64,000 nt of DNA from Bordetella genomosp. 9 (lineage in GTDB: Bacteria; Pseudomonadota; Gammaproteobacteria; Burkholderiales; Burkholderiaceae_B): the NCBI RefSeq assembly GCF_002261425.1, contig NZ_NEVJ01000003.1, forward strand, positions 2,604,001 to 2,668,000, in the 5' to 3' direction. The position numbers and the translations under genes are program-made. This document shows, one piece after another, positions 1 through 9,013 of the stretch. The stretch's first letter is position 1. Every line of letters begins with the position of its first letter. Under the pieces are notes generated by a model, which saw only the letters and a list, made by a program, of their open reading frames with translations, had not been told where the DNA came from and ran no database searches.

Positions 1-2
1 CC

Positions 3-1349
3 GTGTGGGGCGGCTGGCTGGAACGCGCCGGCCCGCGCAAGGCCGGCATCGTATCGGCCGCCTGCTGGTGCGGCGGCCTCGTGATCTCGGCGCTGGGCAT
101 CTACCTGCACCAGCTGTGGATGCTATGGGTAGGCTCGGGCGTGATCGGCGGCATCGGCCTGGGCCTGGGCTATATCTCGCCGGTCAGCACCCTGATCAAG
201 TGGTTTCCCGATCGGCGCGGCATGGCCACCGGCATGGCGATCATGGGCTTCGGCGGAGGCGCCATGGTGGGCGCGCCGCTCGCCAACCTGCTGATGCGCC
301 ACTACGCGACGCCGGCATCGCCCGGCGTGTGGGAGACCTTCGTCACGCTGGCGGTGATCTACGCGGTGTTCATGGTGGCCGGCGCGCTGTCCTATCGCGT
401 GCCCGCCAGCAACTGGAAGCCGACGGGCTGGACGCCGCCCGTCGCCCAGACCAGCAACGCCATGATCACCCACGGCCACGTGCACGTGAAGAAAATCTGG
501 GGCGTGCCGCAATTCTGGCTGGTCTGGTGGGTGCTGTGCCTGAACGTGACGGCAGGCATCGGCATCCTGGGCATGGCGTCGCCGCTGCTGCAGGAAGTCT
601 TCGCCGGCAAGCTGATCGGCCAGGACGCGCTGACGTTCTCGCAGTTGAACAAGGAGCAGCTCGCCGCCATCGCCACCATCGCCGCCGGCTTCACCGGTCT
701 GCTCAGCCTGTTCAACATCGGCGGCCGCTTCGTCTGGGCCAGCCTGTCGGACAAGCTGGGCCGCAAGATGACCTACCTGACCTTCTTCGTCCTGGGCATC
801 GTGCTGTATGCCTCGGTGCCGTGGTCCGCGCACGCCGGCCACCTGGCTCTGTTCGTCGGCGCCTTCTGCATCATCCTGTCGATGTACGGCGGCGGCTTCG
901 CGACGGTGCCCGCCTACCTGGCCGACCTGTTCGGCACGCAGATGGTCGGCGCCATCCATGGCCGCGTGCTGACCGCGTGGTCGGCCGCCGGCATTTTCGG
1001 GCCGGTCTTGATCAGCTACGTGCGTGAATACCAGTTGTCGCTCGGTGTGCCGCGCGCCCAGGTCTACGACATCACCATGTACATCCTGGCGGGGCTGCTG
1101 GTGATCGGCCTGCTGTGCAACCTGGCGATCCGGCCGGTCAATCCCAAGCACTTCTTGACCGATGAAGAACTGGCCCGCGAAAAGATGCTGGCGCACGAAC
1201 GCGCCGCCGCCAGCGCGGTGCATGGCGAATCGGCATCGACCTTCAAGACGCCGCGGTCGGCGATCGCCTTCGGCTGGGCCTGCGTCGGCATCCCGCTGGC
1301 CTGGGGCATCTGGGTGACGCTGCAGCAGGCGGTGGTGCTGTTCCGCTAG
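3..1349 (+). CDS. OFA-family MFS transporter, 5' truncated by the window edge
   Basis: This is the C-terminal 448 residues of a major facilitator protein in the inner membrane. The frame is open to the window edge, so the true start lies outside. The visible part has about ten hydrophobic segments, an MFS-like loop around DRRGMATGMA after the first segments, and a second-half loop with SLSDKLGRK, which is the MFS signature between TM8 and TM9. The order and the long middle loop resemble oxalate/formate antiporter (OFA) family proteins, which exchange small carboxylates. Substrate cannot be read from the sequence. The stop is followed 69 nt later by the end of the convergent nuclease gene. Confidence 0.85.
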   Translation: MWGGWLERAGPRKAGIVSAACWCGGLVISALGIYLHQLWMLWVGSGVIGGIGLGLGYISPVSTLIKWFPDRRGMATGMAIMGFGGGAMVGAPLANLLMRHYATPASPGVWETFVTLAVIYAVFMVAGALSYRVPASNWKPTGWTPPVAQTSNAMITHGHVHVKKIWGVPQFWLVWWVLCLNVTAGIGILGMASPLLQEVFAGKLIGQDALTFSQLNKEQLAAIATIAAGFTGLLSLFNIGGRFVWASLSDKLGRKMTYLTFFVLGIVLYASVPWSAHAGHLALFVGAFCIILSMYGGGFATVPAYLADLFGTQMVGAIHGRVLTAWSAAGIFGPVLISYVREYQLSLGVPRAQVYDITMYILAGLLVIGLLCNLAIRPVNPKHFLTDEELAREKMLAHERAAASAVHGESASTFKTPRSAIAFGWACVGIPLAWGIWVTLQQAVVLFR

Positions 1350-1418
1350 CCAACTTTTGTTCGGGCCGATGTCCCTCCATGGAGCCACCGCACGAGGCGC
1401 GGGGGGCTCGCCCGGGCT

Positions 1419-2588
1419 CTAACTTTTGCGCGGCGTGCGGTGAAGCACCGCGACGTGGGATTCAAGCAAACGCCGTGTGTTCTCGAGCTCTTTCTGCAAT
1501 AACTCGGCGTCAGGCAACACTGTCCGGTAATTCGCCGCCATGATTTTGGTCGGCAAGCCATCGAGTGCATACCGTGCCAGAGCTTGGCCCTTGTCAGCGC
1601 ACAAGATCAGTCCCACCGGCGGGTTCTCATCCGCATAGGCCCAATGCTCTTTGGCGTAGTTGCAATACATGTGCATCTGGCCCACGTCGGCGTGGGTGAG
1701 GCTGCCTAGCTTCAGATCGATGATTACCAGGCAGCGTAGCTTGCGATGGAAGAACAACAGATCGACCCGGTACCAGGTCTGGTCAATGCGCAACCGACGT
1801 TGCCGTCCGACGAAGGTGAACCCTTCACCCAGTGCGAGCAGGAAGTCTTCCAGGCGCTGGATCAAAGCCGCTTCCAGGTCAGACTCTGAATACTCGTCCT
1901 TCAGGTCGAGGAACTCCAGCACATAAGGGTCTTTGATCGTGTCATCGGGCGTAACGGCATCCTCGACTTTTGGCACCGAACCCTTGACCAGCATCGCCGC
2001 TTTGTCCTTGGACAAGGCAGTCCGTTCATAGAACTGGCTGCCGATCTGCCGATCAAGCTGGCGCACGCTCCAGCCCCCGCGCAGCGCCTCAGCCTCGTAG
2101 AATTTGCGGGCATGGTCATCCTTCACCGACAGTAGGCGGACATAGGCCGACCACGGCAACGGGAAGACCTGCGCCAGTTCGGACAGCCCCAACCTCCCAG
2201 ACACTGCCTGGGATTTCTCGGCGGACGACTCATTTCCCAATTTCCCAGACAGTGTTTGGGAAATTTGAGGATGTGGGTAGGCGAGAAAGAAACGCCGCAT
2301 GCTTTCTAAGTTGTTGACACCAAATCCGCGCCCGAATCTCGCCGTCAGATCGGCTGAGAGTTTTTCCATCAACCGCTCGCCGTAACCGGCGCGCCGTCTG
2401 CCTTTCTGCTCGGCTTCGACGATCCGCCGCCCAATCTCCCAGTAGCTGGCCGTCATCAGCGCATTGACACTGCGCGCTGCGGCTTGGCGCGCAGTGTCCA
2501 GCAGTTCCACGATGCCGCCATGGATACCTGCATAGCCAGCCGGCAAGGCGGCGGATTTCTTTGCTGTCGTAGGCGACTTCCCTGTCAT
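1419..2588 (-). CDS. DUF1016 / YhcG-type PDDEXK nuclease domain protein
   Basis: The protein has the two-part DUF1016 architecture. The N-terminal helical domain carries the typical ALMTASYWEIGRRIVE stretch. The C-terminal nuclease fold shows YRVDLLFFH followed by LVIIDLKLG and GQMHMY, matching the PD-(D/E)xK pattern with Asp, Asp-x-Lys and Gln. The frame extends to 2696, but the terminator at 2701-2738 leaves no room for a promoter there. A weak promoter (TTGAAT, 18 nt, CATTAT at 2651-2680 on the minus strand) favours the start at 2588, giving 389 aa. Base composition is visibly lower in GC than the neighbours, suggesting acquisition. The linker between the domains contains two palindromic repeats (see findings). 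Family members are linked to DNA processing or restriction-like functions; the role here is unknown. Confidence 0.85.
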   Translation of the reverse strand: MTGKSPTTAKKSAALPAGYAGIHGGIVELLDTARQAAARSVNALMTASYWEIGRRIVEAEQKGRRRAGYGERLMEKLSADLTARFGRGFGVNNLESMRRFFLAYPHPQISQTLSGKLGNESSAEKSQAVSGRLGLSELAQVFPLPWSAYVRLLSVKDDHARKFYEAEALRGGWSVRQLDRQIGSQFYERTALSKDKAAMLVKGSVPKVEDAVTPDDTIKDPYVLEFLDLKDEYSESDLEAALIQRLEDFLLALGEGFTFVGRQRRLRIDQTWYRVDLLFFHRKLRCLVIIDLKLGSLTHADVGQMHMYCNYAKEHWAYADENPPVGLILCADKGQALARYALDGLPTKIMAANYRTVLPDAELLQKELENTRRLLESHVAVLHRTPRKS

Positions 2589-2700
2589 GCCATTATGTCC
2601 ATTGATCACCAGTTCGGCGCAACCCTCGTTGGCTTGTGCCTGGAAGGGACATAATGCATGAGCATAGTCCCGGTATTCAAACGGTACGGGATCCATCGTG

Positions 2701-2738
2701 AAATAAAAACGCCGCTTTCCAGACGGAGAAGCGGCGTG
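2701..2738 (-). terminator. Rho-independent terminator downstream of the universal stress gene
   Basis: Read on the minus strand there is a GC-rich hairpin (CGCCGCTT pairing with AAGCGGCG across an 11-nt loop) followed by TTTTTATTT. It lies 40 nt past the stop of the universal stress protein gene and separates it from the nuclease gene on the same strand. Confidence 0.85.
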
Positions 2739-2778
2739 TTTTCATGCACGGCGACGCGTGCGTCGCGCTGCGGACCGG

Positions 2779-3243
2779 TCAGGCTTTTTCTTCCTTGACG
2801 CGATACACCAGCACCGCGGTGTGGGCCAGCGACAGGACCTTGGCGGTGACGCTGCCGAGTAACAGGCGCGATAGCCCGCTGCGCCCGTGGCTGCCGATGA
2901 AGATCAGGTCGCAGCCGTTTTCCTGCGCGGCGTGCACGATGCCGTCGGCGACGTTGAAATTGGAGATGGCGCGCGACGTGGCCTTGACGCTGGCGGTTTC
3001 CGCGCGGTCCAGGACCGCCTTCAGGTAGCGCTTGGATTGGTCCGCCGAGGCCTTTTCGTAGTCTTCGTCGGTAATGGCATAGGCGGCGGCCATGCCGTCG
3101 AAGCCTATGGTCGCGGCAAAGGGTTGCGTGACGTGCAGGGCGACGATCTCCGCGCCGACGGAGCGCGCGAAGCAGACTCCGGCGTTCGCCGCCTGGGCGG
3201 ACAGCGGGGACCCGTCGGTGGGAATCAGGATTTTCTTGAACAT
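2779..3243 (-). CDS. Universal stress protein (UspA family)
   Basis: A 154-residue single-domain Usp protein, the usual family length. It begins MFKKILIPTDGS, the typical first strand with the conserved Asp, and ends with GSHGRSGLSRLLLGSVTAKVLS, the ATP-binding G-x2-G-x9-G-S/T motif, so it probably binds ATP. It would act in the cytoplasm in stress or growth-arrest survival. The frame runs further upstream, but the start at 3243 is preceded by AAGGAG at 6-nt spacing and matches the family N-terminus. It appears monocistronic, closed by the terminator at 2701-2738. Confidence 0.93.
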   Translation of the reverse strand: MFKKILIPTDGSPLSAQAANAGVCFARSVGAEIVALHVTQPFAATIGFDGMAAAYAITDEDYEKASADQSKRYLKAVLDRAETASVKATSRAISNFNVADGIVHAAQENGCDLIFIGSHGRSGLSRLLLGSVTAKVLSLAHTAVLVYRVKEEKA

Positions 3244-3328
3244 GTCCAGCTCCTTACACGGATGTTGTGCATCCAATCCTACCGGAAAACCGGCGGGCGC
3301 GGCAGAGCACCCTCGCCCACGGCGCGTA

Positions 3329-3682
3329 TCAGCGCTGCGTGCCCGATTGCTGCGAGGCGACAAACAGGTTCGTGCAGCGCGTGCCCGTGCGGCAATAGGC
3401 CAGGACCGGGTGCGGCAGCTTTTCCAGCAGGCGCCCGAAGGTGGCCACGTCGTCCGCGGTCATGCCGCCGCTGACCACGGGCTGATATTCGACCTGCAGG
3501 CCCGCGTTCAGCGCCGCTTCGGAAACCGCCGCGGCCGTGGGCTGGTCGGGGCCGCCTTCGTGGTCGGGCCGGTTGATGATCACGCTTTTGAAGCCCGCGG
3601 CCGCCACCGCGGCCATATCGTCGGGCGACAGCTGCGGCGCGACGGCGAACTCGGGAGTCAGGCGATTGATGGGAACGGACAT
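3329..3682 (-). CDS. TIGR01244-type phosphatase/sulfurtransferase (DUF442)
   Basis: A small 117-residue cytoplasmic protein of the DUF442/TIGR01244 family, related to the N-terminal domain of beta-lactamase-like hydrolases. Typical features are the opening INRLTPEFAVAPQLSPDDM, the FKSVIINRPDHEG stretch, and the active loop AYCRTGTR, a Cys-x4-Arg loop of rhodanese size. Substrate is unknown; relatives are linked to sulfide or persulfide metabolism. Start at 3682 has GAGGAAG upstream. A much longer open frame continues upstream in the same phase but is only antisense to the aminotransferase-like regulator. Confidence 0.85.
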   Translation of the reverse strand: MSVPINRLTPEFAVAPQLSPDDMAAVAAAGFKSVIINRPDHEGGPDQPTAAAVSEAALNAGLQVEYQPVVSGGMTADDVATFGRLLEKLPHPVLAYCRTGTRCTNLFVASQQSGTQR

Positions 3683-3717
3683 GATGATCTTCCTCGAAGG
3701 GGGGCTGATGAATGGCC

Positions 3718-5190
3718 TTAGGATAACCGCCCGGCGGGCGTGTCGCGCCCCGTCGGACGCGGCATCAATTGCCGCAGCAGCTGCCAGGCCGCCGCATTGT
3801 CCACCATGCTGGCGGAAAAGCGCATATACGTCGTCGGCGTCTGCGACGGCGAAAACAGGGAGCCCGGCGCCAGCAGCATATTGCGCTCCGCGGCCGTGCG
3901 GGCCAGGGTTTCGCTGTCGCGGCCGCAGTCGGCCCAGATGAACATGCCGCCATGCGGCAGTTCCGGTATCCGCAGGCCCAGCTCCAGCAGCAGGCGCACG
4001 CAGCGTTCGCGCGCCTCGTCCACGCGAGCGCGTACGCGCTCCACATGCCGGCGGAACAGGCCGTCGGCCAGTATGCGATGAATCACGCGTTCGCTCAGCT
4101 CGGGCGTCGTCAGGCCGGCCAGCATCTTCAGGTCGGCCAGTTTCTGCAGCAGCGCCGGCGCCGCCGCCACGTAGCCCACGCGCAGGCTGGGCGCCAGCAT
4201 CTTGGAAAAGCCGCCCACCAGGATGACGCGGTTCAAGCGGTCCAGCACCGACAGGCGCATGGCGTTGCCCGGATGCAGTTCCGAATAGGTATCGTCTTCG
4301 ACCACCGGAAAATCGTAGCGCTCGGCGATGCGCAGGATGTCGTAGGCGGCGCCGGCGGACAAGGTGTGGCCGGTCGGATTGTGCACCACGCTGTTGACGA
4401 TGAAGAGCTTGGGGCGATGTTGCGCGGCCAGCTTTTCCAGGACGCCGATATCCGGGCCGGCGGCCGTGCGCGGCACGCCGATGACGCGCGCGCCGACGGC
4501 GGCCAGGCGGCCGAAGATGACGAACCATGCCGGGTCTTCCACCAGCACCGTGTCGCCCGGCCCGACCAGCAGGCGGGCGATCAGATCGAGTCCGTGGGTG
4601 ACGCCCGCGGTGGTCAGCAGGTTGTGTTCGGGATGGGCGGGCACGCCCAATCCCTGCAGCAGCGCGGCGATCTGCTGGCGCAGGCCCGGATAGCCTTGCG
4701 GCTGGCCATAGGACAGGAAATTGCCGCGCACCGAGCGCCCGACCGCGCGTACGGCGCCGGCGATCATGTCGGCGTCCAGCCAGTCGGCCGGCAGCAGGCC
4801 CGCGCCGCCGGGCATGCCGGGCGTGTTGGACTCGCGGAACATGCTGCGCAACAGCCAGGGGATATCGATGCGCGCGGGCGTATCCAGGCTGGCTTCGGCC
4901 GCCGGCACGGCGGCGGCGGCGCGGGCGGTATCGCGCGGCGCCACGAAAAAGCCGGCACCGCGCCGCGACTGCACCAGGCCGCTGGCGGCCAGGCGATCGT
5001 AGGCCTCCACCACCGTGAAGCGGCTGACGCCGGCCTGTTCGGCCATGGCGCGGATCGACGGCAGGCGCGAACCGGGGCGCAGGCCTTCGTCGGCAATGCG
5101 GCGCGCCAGATCATCGGCCAACTGGGTCGCGAGCGTCACGTCGTTGCCGCGCACGGGGCGCCAGGTGGCGAGGGTATCGGAAAGTGTCAT
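3718..5190 (-). CDS. MocR-family regulator (GntR HTH fused to class I aminotransferase fold)
   Basis: 490 residues. Residues about 10-80 form a GntR winged helix (ADEGLRPGSRLPSIRAMAEQAGVSRFTVVEAYDRLAASGLV). The rest is a PLP-dependent fold type I domain with VEDDTYSELH and the probable PLP lysine in LVGGFSKMLAPSLRVGYV. MocR proteins act as DNA-binding regulators that sense PLP or an amino compound. The gene is divergent from a DMT-family exporter with 109 bp between the starts, the classic arrangement in which a MocR protein controls the neighbouring exporter. A palindrome (5237-5249) lies in the gap. Start at 5190 fits the family N-terminus; longer in-frame starts would cross the operator. 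Confidence 0.92.
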   Translation of the reverse strand: MTLSDTLATWRPVRGNDVTLATQLADDLARRIADEGLRPGSRLPSIRAMAEQAGVSRFTVVEAYDRLAASGLVQSRRGAGFFVAPRDTARAAAAVPAAEASLDTPARIDIPWLLRSMFRESNTPGMPGGAGLLPADWLDADMIAGAVRAVGRSVRGNFLSYGQPQGYPGLRQQIAALLQGLGVPAHPEHNLLTTAGVTHGLDLIARLLVGPGDTVLVEDPAWFVIFGRLAAVGARVIGVPRTAAGPDIGVLEKLAAQHRPKLFIVNSVVHNPTGHTLSAGAAYDILRIAERYDFPVVEDDTYSELHPGNAMRLSVLDRLNRVILVGGFSKMLAPSLRVGYVAAAPALLQKLADLKMLAGLTTPELSERVIHRILADGLFRRHVERVRARVDEARERCVRLLLELGLRIPELPHGGMFIWADCGRDSETLARTAAERNMLLAPGSLFSPSQTPTTYMRFSASMVDNAAAWQLLRQLMPRPTGRDTPAGRLS

Positions 5191-5221
5191 GGGCGGGGCG
5201 CCAGGCCAGTTATCACGGTGA

Positions 5222-5249
5222 ACCGGTAAAGTGTATCGGTACTGTACCG
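5222..5249. promoter_or_regulatory. Candidate MocR operator in the divergent promoter region
   Basis: The 13-bp palindrome CGGTACTGTACCG is at 5237-5249, and a related ACCGGT half-site at 5222-5227. Both lie between the divergent starts at 5190 and 5300, where a MocR protein would be expected to bind. The palindrome is seen directly; its assignment to the regulator is inference from position. Confidence 0.55.
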
Positions 5250-5299
5250 GAAACTGTCCGTAGAGTGTCATCCAAGTCAGTACTTTCCCGGATACCCGC

Positions 5300-6238
5300 A
5301 TGCCGTCCAAGCCCAACCCGCGCCCGACCGCGTCCATCGCCGCCCCGTCTTCGTCCGCCGCCCCGCGCCACGGCTGGGAGGGCTATGGCGCCGCGCTGCT
5401 GGGCATCGCCATCTTCAGCCTGACGCTGCCCATGTCGCGCGTCGCGGTCGCGGAGCTCGATCCACTGCTGGTGGCCCTGGGACGCGCGGTGGTCGCGGCC
5501 GCGCCGGCCGGCCTGCTGCTGTGGCTGACGCGCAGCCGCCTGCCACGGCGCGAGGAAATGTCCGGGATCGTCCTGGCCGCACTGGGCGTGGTCGTGGGCT
5601 GGCCGATCGCCTCCACGCTGGCCATGCAGTCCGTGCCGTCCGCCCACGGCGCGGTGGTCAACGGCCTGCTGCCGCTGGCGACGGCGGCCTTCGCCGCGCT
5701 CGGCAGCGGCGAACGGCCGCCGGGCCGCTTCTGGCTCTGGGCCCTGGCCGGCGCCTGCCTGGTCGCGGCCTTCGCGCTGCGCGAGGGGGGCGGCGCGCCG
5801 CAGGCCGGGGATCTCTGGCTGCTGATCGCGACGGCACTGGGCGGCATGGGTTACGCCGAAGGCGCGCGCGTGGCGCGCACCCTGGGCGGCTGGCGGACGA
5901 TCTGCTGGGCGCTGGTCCTGAGCGCCCCCTTCATCGTCGCGCCGGTGGCATGGATGGCCGCGCGCGTGCCGGTGGCGCCCACGCCGACGGTCTGGCTGGC
6001 GCTTGCCTATCTGTCATTCGGCTCCATGTTCCTGGGCTTTTTCGCCTGGTACCACGGGCTGGCCCGCGGCGGCATCGCCAAGGTCGGACAGATCCAGCTG
6101 CTGCAGCCTTTCATCACCGTATGCGCCGCCGGACCGCTGTTCGGCGAGCAGGTCGCGCCCGCCACCCTGGCGTTCGCGCTGGCCGTCATCGCCGTCATCG
6201 CCGGCGCCCGCGCCGCGGCGGCGCGGCGCACGGCCTGA
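5300..6238 (+). CDS. DMT/EamA-family transporter
   Basis: A 312-residue inner-membrane protein with about ten hydrophobic segments in two EamA repeats, the usual size for drug/metabolite exporters. Recognisable stretches include AVVNGLLPLATAAFAAL at the end of the first repeat and GFFAWYHGLARGGIAKVGQIQLLQP in the second. Substrate is unknown. The divergent MocR regulator suggests export of an amino acid or amine-like compound. The first 20 or so residues are a polar Pro/Ala/Ser-rich tail. Confidence 0.9.
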   Translation: MPSKPNPRPTASIAAPSSSAAPRHGWEGYGAALLGIAIFSLTLPMSRVAVAELDPLLVALGRAVVAAAPAGLLLWLTRSRLPRREEMSGIVLAALGVVVGWPIASTLAMQSVPSAHGAVVNGLLPLATAAFAALGSGERPPGRFWLWALAGACLVAAFALREGGGAPQAGDLWLLIATALGGMGYAEGARVARTLGGWRTICWALVLSAPFIVAPVAWMAARVPVAPTPTVWLALAYLSFGSMFLGFFAWYHGLARGGIAKVGQIQLLQPFITVCAAGPLFGEQVAPATLAFALAVIAVIAGARAAAARRTA

Positions 6239-6287
6239 CCCCACACATCCCAACCCGCGCCATTCGTAGATCCGCGGAGACAACACC

Positions 6288-6914
6288 ATGAACGACAACA
6301 TCCCCTTGCTTTCCGCCAGCCTGCTCGGCCCCGTCGCCCTGTTTTCCCTGGTCAGCTCGATCACGCCGGGCCCGAACAACATCATGCTGGCCTCATCGGG
6401 CCTGAACTTCGGTTTCCGCCGCACGCTGCCCCACATGTTCGGCGTGAACATCGGCTTTACCCTGATGATCCTGCTGGTGGGCGCCGGCCTGGGCGCGGTA
6501 TTCCACAGCTCGCCGCTGCTGTACACCGTGCTGAAATATGGCGGAGCCGCCTATCTGCTTTACCTGGCCTGGAAAATCGCCACGGCCGGCGAAATCCGCG
6601 AAGGCGACCGGCGTGCGCGCCCCTTCACCTTCCTGCAGGCGGCGGCGTTCCAATGGATCAATCCCAAGGCATGGGTGATGGTCGTCGGCCTGGCCGCCAC
6701 CTATATCCCGGAGGCCGGGTTCTTCATGAACCTGGTGGTGGCGACCATCGTCTGCGGCATCGTCAACCTGCCCGCCATCGGGGTGTGGGTCACCTTCGGC
6801 ACGGCGCTGCGGCGCGTCCTGCACAAGCCGGGCGCGGTGCGGGCCTTCAACCTGGGGATGGCCGTGCTGCTGGTGCTGTCGCTCTATCCGGTCGCGCAGG
6901 ACCTGATGCGGTAA
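6288..6914 (+). CDS. LysE/RhtB-family exporter
   Basis: 208 residues with five to six hydrophobic segments and the LysE/RhtB hallmark SSITPGPNNIMLASSGLNFGFRRTLPHMFG near the N-terminus, then QWINPKAWVM before the second half. Family members export amino acids such as homoserine, threonine or lysine. Start at 6288 has GGAGA eight nucleotides upstream. It follows the DMT transporter by 49 nt on the same strand, so two amino-metabolite exporters may be co-transcribed under the MocR regulator. Confidence 0.9.
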   Translation: MNDNIPLLSASLLGPVALFSLVSSITPGPNNIMLASSGLNFGFRRTLPHMFGVNIGFTLMILLVGAGLGAVFHSSPLLYTVLKYGGAAYLLYLAWKIATAGEIREGDRRARPFTFLQAAAFQWINPKAWVMVVGLAATYIPEAGFFMNLVVATIVCGIVNLPAIGVWVTFGTALRRVLHKPGAVRAFNLGMAVLLVLSLYPVAQDLMR

Positions 6915-7015
6915 GCCCGCCGCGGGCCGCTGCCCCGCCCGCCCCGCCCGTCCGCTCGCCCGCTTGCATGCACGCACGACCGGGAACCCGCGCGGCGGGG
7001 GCAGGTCTATCGTCC

Positions 7016-7951
7016 ATGCCCGGTTCTTCCCGATTGCCCTTCCGTATCAGCCTGCGGCGCGCCGTGGCCTGCGTGCTGCTGGCCAGCGCCGCCATCGTGG
7101 GCTGCACCCAGCTGGACGCCTGGCAGCGCGAAGCCATTTTTTCGCCGGCGCGCGGCGACCAGCGCTGGTTCAGCGAACCTCCCGCCGGCACGCGCGTATT
7201 CGACCTGGCCGTGGCGCCCGGCCAGCAGGTCCGCGCCTGGTATTGGCAAAGCCCCGACGCGCAGGCGCCCACCGTCCTGTATCTGCACGGCGCGCGCTGG
7301 AACCTGAATGGCAGCGCCTTCCGCATGGCCAGCTGGACCCGCCTGGGCTATTCCGTCCTGGCCATCGACTACCGCGGTTTCGGGGATTCCACCCGGATGC
7401 TGCCATCCGAAGAAAGCGCCGGCCAGGATGCCGCCGCCGCCCTGGCCGAGCTGGCCAGGCGCCAGCCCGATCCGGCCAGGCGCTTCGTCTACGGCCACAG
7501 CCTGGGTGGCGCGATCGCCATCGACCTGGCATCGCGCAAGGACACGCCTCCCATTGCCGGATTGATCGTCGAGTCCAGCTTCACCAGCATCGCCGCCATG
7601 CTGCAGACCCTGAAATGGGGCTGGGTGCCCGGGGCCAGCCTGCTGGTCACGCAGCCCTTCGATTCCCTGGACAAGCTTGCCGACATGACGACGCCGGTGC
7701 TCTTCCTGCACGGCACGGAGGATCGCGTGGTGCCGCACACCATGAGCGACCAGTTGTTCGCCGCCGTGCAGAAAGTGGCGCCCAACCTGAAGCGGCTGGT
7801 CAAGATCGACGGCGCCTCGCATTCCGGCGCGGTGCGCAGCGGCCCGGTCTACGACCAGGCGGTGGAGTCCTTCGTGCGCGACGCCTCCGCCGCCTATCGC
7901 GGCGCGCCCATGCCGCCGCGGCCGCCCGTGGACGCACGGGCGCCGTTGTAA
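7016..7951 (+). CDS. Alpha/beta hydrolase, probable lipoprotein
   Basis: 311 residues. The N-terminus is a lipoprotein signal ending in the lipobox IVGC (Cys at about residue 30), so the mature protein is probably lipid-anchored. The hydrolase domain has a DYRGFGDS strand, the nucleophile elbow GHSLGG, an acid in GTEDRVVP, and a histidine in DGASHSG, giving a plausible Ser-Asp-His triad. It resembles YqiK/BEM46-like serine hydrolases; substrate is unknown. An alternative in-frame ATG lies at 6968; 7016 was preferred because GGGGCAGG precedes it and the signal peptide length is normal. Confidence 0.85.
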   Translation: MPGSSRLPFRISLRRAVACVLLASAAIVGCTQLDAWQREAIFSPARGDQRWFSEPPAGTRVFDLAVAPGQQVRAWYWQSPDAQAPTVLYLHGARWNLNGSAFRMASWTRLGYSVLAIDYRGFGDSTRMLPSEESAGQDAAAALAELARRQPDPARRFVYGHSLGGAIAIDLASRKDTPPIAGLIVESSFTSIAAMLQTLKWGWVPGASLLVTQPFDSLDKLADMTTPVLFLHGTEDRVVPHTMSDQLFAAVQKVAPNLKRLVKIDGASHSGAVRSGPVYDQAVESFVRDASAAYRGAPMPPRPPVDARAPL

Positions 7952-8052
7952 ATATATTAAGCACCCAGTAGACTGCCCCATCGGCGCGCCGGACAGATCC
8001 GGATCGGCCACGGTCCTGCCAGGGATACGTGGCGCCGGGCGCCCACTTTCCG

Positions 8053-8994
8053 ATGGAGATCGACTTGAACCGCACGCGCTGGCAAGGGGTGTTTCCCGCC
8101 GTCACGACCAAATTCCACGAGGACGAATCGCTCGATCACGAGGAAATGCGCAGGCATTTCGCCTTCCTGATCGACAACGGCGTCCACGGCATGGTGACCT
8201 GTGGATCGCTGGGCGAAGCCAGCACGCTGTCGATGGACGAAAAGCTGTCGGTCGCGCGGACCGCGGTGGACGTCAGCGCCGGCCGCGTCCCGGTGCTGGC
8301 CAACGTCTCGGAAACCAGCACCCGCGACGCGCTGCGCTATGTGAAGGCGGCGGTCGACCTGGGCGTGGACGGCTTCATGGTCATGCCCTCGGTGCTCTAC
8401 GTCGCGGACGCCCGCGAAGCCATGCAGAACGTGCGCGCCATTGCCGAAGCCGCGCGCAAGCCCTGCATGATCTACAACAACCCCGTCGCCTATCGCGTCG
8501 ACCTGAAGCCCGAGCACATGGCGCAGCTGGCCGACTGCGAATGGCTGGCGGCGATCAAGGAAAGCACGGACGACATCCGCCGCATCACCGACCTGCGCAA
8601 TGCGCTGGGCACCCGCTACCAGCTGTTCATCGGCGTGGACGATCTTTCGTTCGAGGCGCTGGCCCTGGGGGCCGACGGCCTGCTGGCCGGCCTGGTGACC
8701 GCCTTCCCGCGCGAGACCGTGGCGCTGTATGACCTGATGAAGGCGGGCGAATGGGCGCAGGCGCTCAAGCTCTATCAGTGGTTCACGCCCCTGCTGCACC
8801 TGGATGTATCGACCAAGCTGGTGCAGAACATCAAGCTGGCCGAAACCCTGGCCGGGGTCGGCAATGAGTTCGTGCGCCGTCCGCGCCTGCCGCTGGCCGG
8901 CGAAGAACGCGCGCGTGTCGAAGCCATCGTCCACGCGGCGCTCGAAAAGCGTCCGGAGGAATTCCGCTCGCGTCCGCCGGCCGCCGCGCGCTGA
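8053..8994 (+). CDS. Dihydrodipicolinate synthase family aldolase/lyase
   Basis: About 313 residues in the DHDPS/N-acetylneuraminate lyase class I aldolase family. The Schiff-base lysine is in LAAIKESTDD and the catalytic Tyr in CMIYNNPVAY. The usual threonine pair of DapA is replaced (CGSLGE), so it is probably not the lysine-pathway enzyme but a 2-oxoacid lyase or dehydratase. Starts at 8029 and 8053 are in frame; a TTG at 8065 preceded by GGAG is also possible. It is followed 19 nt later by a GntR regulator on the same strand. Confidence 0.88.
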   Translation: MEIDLNRTRWQGVFPAVTTKFHEDESLDHEEMRRHFAFLIDNGVHGMVTCGSLGEASTLSMDEKLSVARTAVDVSAGRVPVLANVSETSTRDALRYVKAAVDLGVDGFMVMPSVLYVADAREAMQNVRAIAEAARKPCMIYNNPVAYRVDLKPEHMAQLADCEWLAAIKESTDDIRRITDLRNALGTRYQLFIGVDDLSFEALALGADGLLAGLVTAFPRETVALYDLMKAGEWAQALKLYQWFTPLLHLDVSTKLVQNIKLAETLAGVGNEFVRRPRLPLAGEERARVEAIVHAALEKRPEEFRSRPPAAAR

Positions 8995-9013
8995 CCGTCG
9001 CGCCACGCAGAGC

